Numbered from the stretch's first letter, positions 37,061 to 48,819 are shown. The stretch: 64,000 bases of DNA from Rutidosis leptorrhynchoides (GCF_046630445.1 NC_092338.1:16282001-16346000); one strand, 5' to 3'. Numbers and translations: made by a program. Notes: a model not told the origin generated them from the sequence alone.

Positions 37061-37984
37061 ATGTTCATTAGGATGTCCTTTGCATTTATAAAGCTCAATC
37101 AGTGAGCATCCATTTCAGGAGATACTTATACCATGAATGCTTGATGACTATATGTCTATTTCTACACACATGAAGTAGATCATTTCCATTGGGGTTTGGA
37201 TTTATCTATTTTCTGGTGCATAGGAATTATGATCTTGCTTTCAACACATTGTTATCCACGCATGGACATTTAAAGTAGAATATCTTGTAAGATTTAGATA
37301 GAATGGGCTGTGGCCGCCAAACTTCAATGGTCTACTAGAATGAAGTCCGCTGGAGATCAGTGGGGCAAGACAAGGAGCAGGGATGTTGATTAACTAGAAA
37401 CTATATATCAGACTTTGGTCTAATGAATGGTATTCGTCTATGTTAACTTGCATAAAAAGTGTACATTGTATGATTAGTTCCATATTAGGACTTAAAACTA
37501 AGAAATTTTATTAAGTGTTGAAGTCATTCGATGCTTGTTATTATGTTTCAAAATCTGGCATTTTGTGCAGAGTTTGCAACTGGGTTCTTTTACTGTGTGT
37601 GATTTATAGTAGAACTATGGGTAGGAGTACTATTTGAATGTTTACGAATTTGAACATTGTCTTTATTGTGATCTCCAAAGTGAGATCCGATTAAATGAAT
37701 TGTGTGGCTTCTTCTTACATGTGACTAATAATATTTTTGTCATTTATAAAGTCTGTCATCTCTCCTTGTTGGTAACACATTCAAACATTCAATAATCTAA
37801 AACTTCTACTTTCGTCACACCACCAACTCACCTCGCTTGAAGATTTAGGTGTTAGTTGTGTTACTTGAATTTCTTTTTAGCTCTTATTTGCAGAAAGGAA
37901 TGTGAGATTTGTTAGTAGTCATCAAGGCCTTTTTAGTCACTCATTATATATTGTATTATATATTATATTATACTATATACTACT

Positions 37985-38044
37985 ATATACTAATTATGGT
38001 GACTGTCAGTGTTCACAGTGGCAGTCCACCGTAATTAGTGTATA
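37985..38044. repeat. 60-bp imperfect palindrome
   Basis: TATACTAATTATGGTGACTG... pairs with ...CAGTCCACCGTAATTAGTGTATA around a short TTCACA loop. It may be the core of a foldback MITE; no TSD was fixed. Confidence 0.75.
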
Positions 38045-38690
38045 GTTCAGGGGCAAAATGGCAACTATTCATTCAAAAAAATATAAAAAATTCTTTGAAT
38101 TTTTTTTTTCTTTTCTTTACAACTTCTTTTCCCTTCTTTTTCATTCCTTTATTTTTTTTTTTTACGTTCAACTAACCGACCATTAACTGATCAAAATCAC
38201 CCCTTCCATTAACTGATAAAAACAAAAACCACCCCGCAGCGTAGCGCGAGTTTTTTCCCACAGTGATTACGGTAACAAAGCAATTCAAATTCATTTATGT
38301 CCTTACTACTTAAGAAGAATTTATTTACTTGGTAAACAATAAGTATATGAAGTAACCTGATACCGTATAACCAATTGAATCTCGTGTGTTCTCTTTTCAT
38401 GAAAATTCGTCATTTTTCTCTTTACATTTTTTTGTATACAGTGACTTGCATCCAGTTCAATCCTGTTGTTGATTGATACTTCATCAGTGGTTCTCTATAT
38501 GCTAAGGTTCGCATATGGAACATTCCTGATCGACAAGTTGTTGATTGGATTGATATCCATGAAATGGTCACTCCTGCTTGCTATACACTAGATGGCCAGG
38601 TTGAGCCATAACTGATACTCGTTTATTTTATGTTACTGAATTAAAATTGGACAAAAGTTTTATTTATATGCTGAATATAATTAATGGCTG

Positions 38691-38694
<4 letters not shown>

Positions 38695-38737
<43 letters not shown>
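38695..38737. repeat. poly(T) tract, 43 bases
   Basis: Uninterrupted T run directly upstream of a WD40 pseudogene exon (38,749), where the polypyrimidine tract would be. Confidence 0.95.
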
Positions 38738-38738
<1 letters not shown>

Positions 38739-39530
38739 ATACTTGAAGGCTGCACTAGTTGGTTCATACAAGGGGAGTTGCCGTTTATTCAATACAACCG
38801 GTATGGGGTGATGAATATCTGTCACTTTGTTCTCCCCAATATTTGATGTCTGTGTTTTTTTCCACGGTATCCTTTTTTCATATATCTTATAAGATCTCTA
38901 TATTATCAGAAAATAAGCTGCAGCTGAAGAGTCAGATCAATCTGCAGAATAAGAAAAAGAAGCTGCATCATAAACATATCACCGGTTTTCAGGTGATAAA
39001 AGCTATTACATCCCTTTTTTGTCATGATTCTTTTTGGTTTTACATAAACTTTTATAAAGCTACAATTGCCTTTTTCTATGTTTTGTACTTTGATGTCTTG
39101 CTGATTAGCATTAATATACAGTTTGCTCCTGTCAGTTCATCGGAGGTGCTTATAACATCTGCAGATTCATGAAATCGTGTTGTTAATGGTGTTGACCTGG
39201 TTCACAAGTTCAAAAGTAATAACACACTAAGTAAATGCAAAGCTTGCATGACATTTGTTTCTTACATGTTTTATTCTGTTTAAATATTTTGTGTTCTATT
39301 ACAGGTTTCCGCAACACAAGCAGCCAAATTCCGCCTACCTGGCAGCAAACGGAAGATTTGTGGTTTGTGCCAGCGAGGATTCCAATGTGTACGTCTGGAA
39401 ACATGAAGGTGATTTACGACCTAGCAGAAGCAGAGGCATTACTGTGACTCAATCATACGAGCACTTCCCTTGTCAAGATGTATCAATGGCTATCCAACGG
39501 CTAACAACCCTCCTACACCAGATGAAAAAA

Positions 39531-40036
39531 AACGGTTCACCAGTAACTTCTGATTCATTTCTTGTGTATTCGATCTGTGTATCTTCTTTAACTTATGGAA
39601 ATTAACGAATTCTTGATTTGTGCATACAAATTACAATGTTTTTCATATTTTTTTCCCCTATTCCTCTTTCTTGTTTTGGGCTACAAGTGATCAAGTTGTC
39701 AATAAGATTAGGGGCTCAAAGCCTGGGGCACTAGGAATCGAAACTGGTCTAATAATATTCCTTCCAGACGCTATTACATTACAGCGGGATTACCTGTTCA
39801 TGATATTTGAAAACCATAAATTATGTGAACAATTGGAATTTTAACAGTTGAGATGTAGTATTGTTTCAAACTAACCAATAGAAATCATATCATGTGAATA
39901 TATATGTAAATAAGGTGTTATTTGAAATGTTTACCAAATTAAGATTACTACTGAAGAAACTACTTGATATTAGATAATACTACCTCATGTAACATGTAGA
40001 CAAGTTTCTTATATTAAGTTAATTAATAATAGTCTA
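39531..40036. other. intergenic, no gene seen
   Basis: AT-rich sequence after the last recognisable WD40 exon. The frame at 39,620-39,844 has no recognised domain. Confidence 0.5.
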
Positions 40037-40257
40037 GTATTCCTTTTTGGGATTTACCAATTGTCCATTCTTATAAATGGAAAAGAATAATGTGATAAAG
40101 TTCTTTTATGCCCCTACTTTATAGATGTAAGGCAAAAAAATGGGTAAAAGGTAAGGGGTAAGACTGGAAAGTTAACAGAAAAGTACATTCGTCAGTCACT
40201 TTTTTTTAAACTGTGTGTTTTATGTCCGAGGACAATAGATTTAGGACGGAGGGAGTA
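40037..40257. mobile_element. Stowaway-like MITE (Tc1/mariner type), degenerate
   Basis: The right end reads GGACGGAGGGAGTA, the reverse of the common TACTCCCTCCGTCC terminus. The left end GTATTCCTTTTTGGGA is a decayed match to the same terminus. About 220 bp, with TA at each edge. It sits about 200 bp upstream of the POR TATA box. Confidence 0.6.
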
Positions 40258-40353
40258 CATTTTATCCCTCGCGAAAACTCCCCATTCCATGCCCATAACT
40301 CTGGAGGTAAAAAAACATAAACTTTGGGCAGGGCCCATAACAATCTTCAATCG

Positions 40354-40359
40354 CACGTG
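40354..40359 (+). promoter_or_regulatory. G-box upstream of POR
   Basis: CACGTG, about 100 bp upstream of the TATA box. G-boxes are bound by PIF and HY5 factors, which are known to control POR genes in light and dark. The role here is inferred from position. Confidence 0.5.
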
Positions 40360-40454
40360 CCTGCAATCCAAATCTCGTTTTTTTATTGGCTACTCGAAAC
40401 CTAAAATTATCCTAAACAATAACCAAAAAATGGTAAAACACCCGGCCCCTACCA

Positions 40455-40463
40455 CTATATATA
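40455..40463 (+). promoter_or_regulatory. TATA box of POR gene
   Basis: CTATATATA about 100 bp before the ATG at 40,561, leaving a 5' UTR of about 70 bases. It is the only good TATA match at a sensible distance. Confidence 0.7.
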
Positions 40464-40560
40464 CCAACATCACTTATATGTTATATCATTTACCATCATC
40501 AAATAAACATCATCCAGTTCCCTCTCAAACTCAATACGTCAAATTTCAGTCATTAATACA

Positions 40561-42198
40561 ATGGCTCTACAAGCTACTTCTTTCACCATTAACAATCTGC
40601 AAGGAAATATCACTTTATCTTCCAAAGATTCATCCCTCTTTGGTTTTCCATATTCAAAAGTTGTTCATGTTACTTCAACAGTGTCGAAAACCAAGGTACG
40701 TCACTACAACTAATAACTCTATTTTACATGATCTTGATTTTTATTAAAAAAATAAATAATAATAATAATGACACCCAACCACATGTAAAGTTGTGTAAAC
40801 TAGAAATTTGTTGGGGCTAACTAAATCTATGTATAATAGTATACAACAAACTTATAACTGACATCTTTTTCTCATCATTTTTATACTGTTTCCAACAGAA
40901 CTCGAGTTAATAGACTTATGAATACTAACTAATTGGTTCTCATGGTAATAGACTTATGAAGTGTAAACAAATCTGTAATCTTTCTAAGAATGAAGATTAG
41001 AAACCTTTTGAATAAAAAAATGACTTATTTGTTTGTTTCAGATGGAGTTCAGCCAAAGAAAAATGTTCAAAGTTCAAGCAGTAGCCACGACAGCTCCGGA
41101 TGTGACCCGTGCAGCACCCACTACGAAAAAAACATTGCGAAAAGGCAGTGTCATCATCACCGGAGCTTCTTCCGGTTTGGGTCTAGCCACGGCTAAATCC
41201 TTAGCCGAAAGCGGGAAATGGCACGTGATTATGGCGTGCAGAGACTTTCTAAAAGCAGAAAGAGCAGCAAAATCAGCAGGAATGTCCAAAGAAAACTACA
41301 CAGTGATGCACTTAGACCTTGCATCATTTGACAGTGTTCGCCAATTCGTTTCTAATTTCAAGCAATCGGGTAGACCACTCGACGTTCTGGTATGCAATGC
41401 AGCCGTGTACCAACCAAGGGCTAAAGAACCAACCTTTACAGCCGATGGAATCGAACTTAGCGTTGGCATAAATCATCTTGGTCACTTTCTTTTATCAAGA
41501 TTGTTACTTGATGACATGAAACAATCTGATTATCCATCAAAAAGGCTCATAATCGTTGGTTCAATTACTGGAAACACTAACACTTTAGCTGGTAATGTAC
41601 CTCCAAAGGCTAACTTAGGTGACATGAGGGGTTTAGCTGGTGGTTTAAACGGCGTAAATGGCTCTACCATGATTGATGGAGGCGATTTTGATGGTGCGAA
41701 AGCGTATAAAGATAGCAAGATTTGTAACATGCTCACAATGCAAGAGTTTCATAGGCGATATCATGAAGAAACTGGGATTACTTTCGCTTCGTTGTACCCC
41801 GGTTGTATTGCTACTACAGGGCTGTTTAGGGAACACCTTCCTGCATTTAGATTGTTGTTTCCTCCATTCCAAAAGTTTATCACCAAAGGGTTTGTCTCTG
41901 AAGATGAATCCGGAAAGCGACTTGCACAGGTACACAATCAAATTTTTTTTTGCGTGGATGGTCCCTCAGTCTGATGGTCGTTAAATTTATCCGTTAAATT
42001 TTTGTAGTAACTTATAGTAATAAGCAAATGTATATGGTGTAGGTTGTGAGTGATCCAAGCTTAACAAAGTCAGGGGTGTACTGGAGCTGGAACAAGGATT
42101 CGGCTTCATTTGAGAACCAGTTGTCGGAAGAAGCTAGCGATGTGAACAAGGCGCGTAAGGTGTGGGACATAAGCGAGAAGCTTGTGGGGTTGGCTTGA
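40561..42198 (+). CDS. POR: NADPH:protochlorophyllide oxidoreductase, plastid
   Basis: Three exons, 40,561-40,695, 41,042-41,929 and 42,043-42,198, with GT/AG introns both in phase 0, give 392 residues, close to the usual length. The enzyme reduces protochlorophyllide to chlorophyllide with NADPH and light, the light-requiring step of chlorophyll synthesis. Exon 1 and early exon 2 (MALQATSF..., Ser/Thr-rich, then VQAVATTAP) form the transit peptide. The short-chain dehydrogenase fold follows: nucleotide-binding [13 protein letters not shown] (about residue 84), VCNAAVY, catalytic Tyr/Lys in AYKDSK, and the family's Cys residues (MACRDF, VCNAA, KICNM, YPGCIA). The C-terminus is SEKLVGLA. The Thr of the usual GTNHLGHF is Ile here, and VYQPRAKEP is slightly unusual. 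No stops or frameshifts are seen. Start chosen because MALQA is the family's typical N-terminus. Confidence 0.96.
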
Positions 42199-42314
42199 AT
42201 TCGAGTTTGCTATTGATGAAGGAATTGAAGGAAGGTTTGGTTGGAACTGAGTGTAGGAATATGGTGTAGTAGTTAACATGTGCTAATTTGGTGATTTAAA
42301 TTTGGTTTAGCTTT

Positions 42315-42320
42315 AATAAA
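42315..42320 (+). terminator. POR poly(A) signal
   Basis: AATAAA about 117 bp after the stop codon. Confidence 0.6.
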
Positions 42321-42478
42321 GATTACAGTATCACTCATGGGTCACCTTCATTTGTTCCTATATGTACGGACAATCATTTGTTTTTGAACAATACTTATTT
42401 AAAGAGTTGAGTAGAAAGAAATTTAGCCAAATGAGTTGACTTTCCTGAGGTGTATTAATTGCATATTCTAATACAACC

Positions 42479-42800
42479 ATCTTTATTTAGTTAAGTGGTT
42501 ATTGTCTTGCTGAATGTTCATAAGGTCTCGATTTCGAGTCTCACTTGCGAATTTCATAATGCAATTTGCTTTGCAGTTAGTTATGTAGTCCTCTGGAGTC
42601 ATCGCTGTCTGAGCCCGTCCTATGGTAATTGTTCAGGGGGTGCTTTCCAAAGGTAACTACACGCAGAGCCTATCCAATAGCAGTTGTTCGGTAGAACATC
42701 CTTAACACGTGGAACGAATATGATCGGGTGGTAAATCCTTTGGTGGTCCTCCGTCAGTGATTCAAATCTCGCTGTTCGATTTTTTTTTTGGCATATATGC
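42479..42800 (+). mobile_element. SINE-like element (candidate)
   Basis: An A-box-like TTAGTTAAGTGGTTATTG (from about 42,486) and a B-box-like GATTTCGAGTCTCAC (near 42,528) are followed by about 250 bp ending in a T run. The 8-bp repeat atacaacc (42,471-42,478 and 42,801-42,808) may be its TSD. The T-rich end is less usual than an A tail. Confidence 0.4.
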
Positions 42801-42819
42801 ATACAACCTTCAAAATTGT

Positions 42820-43262
42820 TGTTACGATTTACGCGGTTGCAAAAGCGGTTTCACCAACTAACAAACCTAACTAGTTGTTTACTCTAATTAAAAGTTGATA
42901 GTAATTTCACACAACAACGGCAAACATATTATTAAACAAGCATAAACAAGATAGACAAAGAGCACGACATAAGTATTTTACGTGGTTATCCCACCTTCAA
43001 TTGCATGGAGAAGGTTTAGTCCACAAATGCAAACCAGAGATTTTTATTATTTTTTGTGCACGTATTACAAGGACGTTAGGGTTAGATAATATAGGAAGAA
43101 AAGAAAACGTTTCCTAATCTAATACAATTCCTAATTAAGGCAGGCTCGCGACCCTGGGCCCACCTCAAGATCTGCAATGCCCTCTTGATTCGCGATCTCC
43201 ATGACCCGAACGTGAGGATTCCCGACGCCTCAAATTTGTTTCTATTGTTCTAATCTTCACAC
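42820..43262 (-). mobile_element. putative LTR remnant (copia-like)
   Basis: The phrase TTTTACGTGGTTATCCCACC near 42,974 resembles the conserved part of many plant copia LTRs (ACGTGGTTC...). No internal region, TSD or partner LTR is seen, so the ends are approximate. Confidence 0.3.
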
Positions 43263-43409
43263 TCAAAAATTGCTTTATCAAGTTACACACTGCCACACTG
43301 GTATCCTATTACAAATGTACTAACAAAATAGGCTTTGTAATTGTATTTAACGCGTAGGTTATTCTTAAAAATCTATAAGGTTTGCAATCATAGGTTAACA
43401 GTTTGTATC

Positions 43410-43550
43410 AAATGGCTATCGGCCTAACGATATTGAGGTGCTCCCTGACCTTGAGGTCATAAGTTCAAGTTCATAAGTTCAAGTTCTGGGGTGAAGATTA
43501 TATATTCGTGTAATAAATCGTGTTGAACGTGTGCATATGCCTTTTGAAAA
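43410..43550 (+). mobile_element. SINE-like element with duplicated B box
   Basis: An A-box-like stretch (TGGCTATCGGCCTAACG from 43,413) is followed by a B-box-like AAGTTCAAGTTC within ATAAGTTCAAGTTC, present twice in tandem (43,459-43,472 and 43,473-43,486). An A run (GAAAAAATATAT) ends it near 43,545. No TSD was found. Confidence 0.4.
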
Positions 43551-43909
43551 AATATATCTAAACAGTCTGTTATTTAAAAATATGATTTGCTATTATAATT
43601 GATGACTTGTTCGACGTTAAAGTTTGATTATTTTTTCCAGCGAAAAATACGAATATATTATAATCAAATGGGATATTCATCAGAAGAATGAACCCCAAAC
43701 AAACTTACAAATACGTAAACCACGGAGTTCAACTAAAACATCTAACAAACTAGAGCTCACAACTAAACCGACAAGACATCATAAAAAAGAAAGAACGGAA
43801 CGACAAAAAAGCAACGCATAGATAGAAACAATTCACCTAAAATAAAGAAAGATTAGAAACCGTATATGGTCCATAACGAGCAACCCCGAAGCAACCAAAA
43901 GAAGATAAC

Positions 43910-43912
<3 letters not shown>

Positions 43913-44005
<93 letters not shown>
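43913..44005. repeat. (AT)n microsatellite, 93 bases
   Basis: Pure AT run; the Helitron 3' end (CTAG) abuts it at 44,006. Confidence 0.97.
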
Positions 44006-44006
<1 letters not shown>

Positions 44007-44387
44007 TAGATTTAAGAGCCCGTGCGTTGCACGGGGACTCTTCCGCAAACAATCTTGATTTTTAAAATAATATAGCAATTAACAATATTATACAGAGAGT
44101 GTCACAAGTATTTTAGTGGGTGAATTTCTTAAGTATAATTTTTTACACAAAACACATAACCAAAAGTTAGATAACATAAATTTTGTTTTAGTCATTACAC
44201 CTACATTAAGGAAAGTAAATAGAACATGTTCATTGTTTGTTTCTGCATATAAATTGAAAAGTGTAGAATAGCAATATTTGCATAGATACAATACAATCAT
44301 CATCCATTACGGTTAGTCTATCTTTATGAACCAAAATTACTAAAATCAATACTATTGGAACCAATATGAATGAATGTAGTTATTATT

Positions 44388-47300
44388 TGTAACAACCATG
44401 ATTTTTCCGTTACTTTCGTTAACCTTCCGTTAGTTTATTTAACGGCGATTATTTAACTTTTATGCGTTTACGTGTATTAAATGCGTACTTGATCTTCGGA
44501 GGGTTTTAATAATTGATATGGGTTGATATTAATTCAAATAAATATTTCGGATAATGAAATACGATAAAAACGATACGATTTTGATAAAAGCTTTTTGAGC
44601 AACGAAACGCTCGGGTTTATTTTAATAATTAATTTTATTAACTATTAACTTTTTAAAATATTTAATTTATTGGGTTTTTAATAAATTAGACAATTGGTTG
44701 CGTTTAACGATCGGGTTAGCGTTCCGGGCCTTCGGTACGACTAAACGACACTTAAAACGGACCACGATTACACGGGGTTGCAAAACGAGAGCCCGGGAAC
44801 CCCATGTGGGCCCCATTCAGCCGAACCCCCCCTCCCCTCCCCTCCCCCTTATATTTTAATTTTTGGCTTAATTGAGGGACTTATTTGTTAATTAGTGATA
44901 ATTGGCCTAACTATATATGGACTAGTAAACCTAAATTGTTTATTATTTTCCCTAACCCTAAAGCAGTCGATCTTCTCCCTCCCTGGCTCCCCCCATCGTC
45001 GACCAACACCATCACCACCATACCTTCATCTTTCAAAATTAGCAAAAGTGTTATACACGAATCGCGTTCATCTCCTCGTTCTCTATCCATTGGTATAAAC
45101 AATTTTGTGATCTAAGGTATATTTACATGAACCCTAATTCTTAAAAATCTGATTTTTTTAAAGTTTCATAGTTATGTTGTCAATTGCTCAAGTCTATACG
45201 CGTACATGTTAATTGTAATCGTTATTTTGATTGTTTGATGCGCTAGGGTTTAAAAACGAATTTGTATTTGTTTGATCAGAAAAATTAAGTTTTTCAAATG
45301 TTAATTATTATATTATAATCAGATTCCTTGCGAAAAACTATTGAGTTTAGGCTTTGGATTCGCTTGATTTCGTTTTCTTATGATTAAGTTATGTCGATTT
45401 GAATTATCGTTGTGTTTTTGTTGCTTGATCAGAAATCTGGTATTGATAGAAAACGAATTGGCATGTGAGACTTATACCACTAGAAAGATAATTTAAAAAC
45501 ACTCAAGTTATACTAGGATATCATGTCGTTTGCTTATGTATAGCCCGAGATATGCTAGAATTAGTGTAAATGTAGTTTTATACAGCACTTGCATGAAAAT
45601 AACCTTGTATGATAAAATGTGTTAACATCTGTGATTAAAGCTTTGCATATTTGAAAAGTAGACAAATAGTAATTCATCTTTCATGTGGATATCATAGGCT
45701 AATTGTATCTAGATCTTCGGATAATCGTATGCGAATGTGACTAACTAAATGAGAATCGAATCTGTAAATTGCACACGGTTTTGTACTCTGTGAATTTTGT
45801 GAATTGTTTGAGCATGTATTCTTCTGTAAAATGAAACTTAACATGATATGTGAATTATTGTTAGTTTATGTCAATCTCTGAAACCTTATGCGTTGGGCAC
45901 AATAGAGCCATACTTTATGTGAACTCTGATTTGAGCTGAAAACTGAATGATCAACTTGCACGAATAAACTGTACAAATTGGCTAAACAAAAGTTGCTAGA
46001 TTTTTGATATGTGTTACTTTGATTTGTCCTTGAACTATTGCTACTGGTATTGTATCAATTTCATGTTCCTAACTCCGGTTATAGCCAAAACGAAATTAGT
46101 GCGCGGTCAGAAACTGACTTGGCAAACTCCAAATGTATCCCTTCTGATTCCTGACTTTTAATTGTTGTATGAGTCCCTGGCCGGACTTTTTGGAATCGAT
46201 TTTAAGTATATTTATGATCTGGAGTTTTCCATATTTACGTGAATTTTGTACTATGAGATAATGTGCTAAGTATGCTACGTGTTCATAAATTTTGTGCATG
46301 ACGATAAATTAAAATTGTGAAAATGATCATTCATGACCTAAAACGTATTGTTTGACTTAGGTTTGACATTTTGACCAATATTTGACATGAACCTACTGAT
46401 GTTGACTTTAGTTGACTACTTTGACCAAGTTTGACTTTCGGTTTGACTTCGGTTGACTTTGTTTGACTTGCATGATATAGTTGACTTTTACTTTGAAACG
46501 CGTCGAGTCGAGCAATAAGACAACGTACACTAAGAAACCACACTTATATAAGATACATATATTGACCAACCTACATACGTATACTTAGGTTACATTACTC
46601 GGGTCTAAACCGTACAAGTCATTTGTTTTTCATTCCGAGCTTATTCAAAGGTGAGTCTACAGTCCCGCTTTTTACATGTTTTCAGGGATGAGAATACACG
46701 CTGTTATATTTACATTTTCAATTACTTTTATATTGACATGAGTACTACACATATGCATAATGAGTTTGTTCAAAAAGTCTCTAGCTTGAATACTTTTAAT
46801 ACCATCGGTGTAAGCACAATTTAGATGGACGGATCCGTTAGGTTGACAAAATCACCCACTATAAAAGCAGTGGTGCATTTAATTTGAACATTAAATACAT
46901 TTGAACAAGTGTATAACATTTTACAAGGTAAGGTCGGGTGTAGTGGTTTCTATACTCGGGTCATTGCTAGTATTCAGGTGCTCGGTTTATAGAAGCAATA
47001 GAATCTCGTGGTCAAGGAAATCAAACTATTTTTCTGATAAATGTTTTTCAGATACTGTTACATTACTTTAAACCTGTAGATACACCAACATTATTTGTTG
47101 ACCTATTTTTGCGTGTTCTTATTCTCAGGTCCTTAAGAGGTATGCTTCCGCTGTGTTTGCTGCATGACTGGCTGTGAAGTCAGCATTTGATTTTAAAGAA
47201 CATTATTTACTTTCGCATTTAAAACTTTTATAATTGTTTATATACTGTTGGCTTGTGGTTACGATCACAACAGTGTTTCTATTTTGGGATTATTGACTTA

Positions 47301-47432
47301 TGTTTTTGAAAGTTAATATTTTTAAATAAAATTAAATGCGATTGCTTTAAACGTCTCATATAGAGGGCGTAACTATTAACTGTGAGACCGGAATTAACAC
47401 GCCGTCAGATGGTAATTTGGCGGGGTGTTATA
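44388..47432 (+). repeat. 5' LTR of Tekay-type element
   Basis: Starts TGTAACAACCATG, ends GGTGTTATA, directly before a tRNA-Met-type primer-binding site. The short frames at 44,885-45,115 and 46,096-46,543 recur in the other LTR and are not genes. Confidence 0.93.
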
Positions 47433-47434
47433 GT

Positions 47435-47446
47435 TGGTATCAGGGC
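47435..47446 (+). promoter_or_regulatory. primer-binding site (one mismatch)
   Basis: TGGTATCAGGGC, two bases after the LTR end; it has one G for A compared with the usual TGGTATCAGAGC. Confidence 0.7.
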
Positions 47447-47704
47447 TGGTTTAACTACGTCCAAAGCACGACCGGTTAACGTTCCGAGGATTCGGTTTCG
47501 ATTAACGGCAACAATTTTGTGCGGGTTAATCGTAGAGGGGGTTCTCACAGTGTAACCTGTGATGAAGCATTGGCTCTTACCCCTTGCGATCCCTTGCACT
47601 TAAGCGTTGGCCAGCTTGACAGAGATGCGGGCCGTAAAATCAGTGTCTGAGGTACGCTCAGTGGTCACCCTGTTCGCAGGAAAGACACTGGGTGGGTTTC
47701 TACC

Positions 47705-47738
47705 CCAACTATAATGTTATTATAGTTGGTATCAGAGC
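47705..47738 (+). promoter_or_regulatory. second, perfect primer-binding-site-like sequence in a hairpin
   Basis: TGGTATCAGAGC at 47,727-47,738 lies 292 bp after the first site. The preceding CCAACTATAAT-GTT-ATTATAGTTGG (47,705-47,729) is a perfect 11-bp stem that overlaps its start. Confidence 0.65.
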
Positions 47739-47899
47739 TAACGGTTCGTAGGAAAACTAGGACTTGCATTAGTGTGTCTGATTTGGTCATTAGGACGCCT
47801 TGATGAGTCTAGACTACGACCGGGACTTAGTCATTACATAAGTACTTTGTGACTAACGTTATTTACTTGACTAATCTGTTTTGTTTTCGTTCTTGTACT

Positions 47900-48304
47900 A
47901 TGAGTTAGATATCACAGGATTCAGGAAGCAGTGACAGCGACCCCAGCGTGGCTGAGGTGAATGCTCCTGCCCCAGCACCCGCACCTGCTCTGCATCAGAT
48001 ACCTAACCATCCCGTGAACCTTTATGCATTGGATTTGGTTCATACTAACCGTAACAGGGATATTGTTGGTCGTGTTAACGCTTTGAGTGATATTGCTAGG
48101 ACATATCCGCACCCCGATGATCTTGAGAGGATGGAGGAAAGAGTCACAGGTATAAATACTTATACGTACGAGGCTGAAGCGAGGTTCGTTGAAATGGCGG
48201 GATTGATAGCAGCCTTGACTGCCAGTGTTGCTGCATTGGAGGCGGAATGTAATAGGCCGAGGAATGATGGACCTGCCTTCCGTACCCGACAGAAGAGGAA
48301 GTGA
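47900..48304 (+). pseudogene. leader ORF of Tekay-type element, early stop at codon 3
   Basis: ATG at 47,900 is followed by AGT and a TAG stop (47,906-47,908). The same frame then runs open to TGA at 48,302. It encodes an acidic Ser/Asp start, an Ala/Pro stretch (NAPAPAPAPALHQIP), a segment with helical character (PDDLERMEERVTG) and a basic end (RTRQKRK). It lies between the primer-binding sites and gag, as the leader ORFs do in the level-2 and level-3 elements, though the sequences differ. Function unknown. Confidence 0.55.
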
Positions 48305-48819
48305 AGGGTCGTTAACCATGAGCTTCTTTTCCTTTTCCATCCGTCATACTTTCTTTATATAAGACTTACCGGGTGTTATAAACTGGGCTATTAGCACATT
48401 ATGTTTATTGTTTGGTTTACTACTTTGGAATTTGGTTTATCACTCTTGGATTTTATTTATATTAATGGTGGATTATGTTATTAGTAACCATTATCTTTTA
48501 TTGCATGCGGTAATATTCTATATTTAGTAACTTTGTATGATCATAATACTTGTGTTATGTTATACTACTACTATTGCCATTAATGTTACTACTTAGTGCT
48601 ACTACCACTACTATCACTACATAACACTAGTACCACTACTACTACCACTACTACTACCACTAGTGTTACTACTATCACTACTATCACTACTTACACTACT
48701 TCTCACTACTAGCGAATCTTTTCGTACTATTATTTACTAGTCTTCAACACTCGTTGCTAGTATATTTTCATATATAGCGTTGTTTTGACACTGACCTGGT
48801 GTGTTTTTCTGTGTTGAAG

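Larger units (their letters stand above)
32768..39530 (+). pseudogene. WD40-repeat protein pseudogene (WDR44-like family)
   Basis: Proposed start is ATG 32,768 (MSKSHKEDDEESSS). Exon 1 (to 34,030, GT at 34,031) carries the plant family hallmarks: acidic/Ser N-terminus, VWISQPTSVEN, LLRQFGLQ, ISRKSISL, VPDTVFALSEKPVCSFNGH and DVLDLSWSKSQ. Later exons at 38,442-38,599 (TCIQFNPV, KVRIWNIPDRQVVDW), 38,749-38,800 (VGSYKGSCRLFN), 38,918-38,992 (KHITGFQ), 39,122-39,215 (VLITSADS, NGVDLVHKFK) and 39,305-39,530 (FVVCASEDSNVYVWKHEG, EHFPCQDVSMAI) keep family order and splice sites. Lesions: frameshifts near 33,030, 33,230 and 39,334; stops at 38,472-38,474 (VVD*YF) and in SADS*NRVV (39,167-39,175); loss of roughly 130 residues including the first WD repeats near 33,765; and no exon for the repeat that should follow DLSWSKSQ. 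The upstream frame from 32,645 is not needed. Confidence 0.88.

Noticed and set aside
38209..38260. GC-rich hairpin-like GCAGCGTAGCGCGAG as a Helitron end
   Set aside because: No CTRR at the right distance and no paired terminus.
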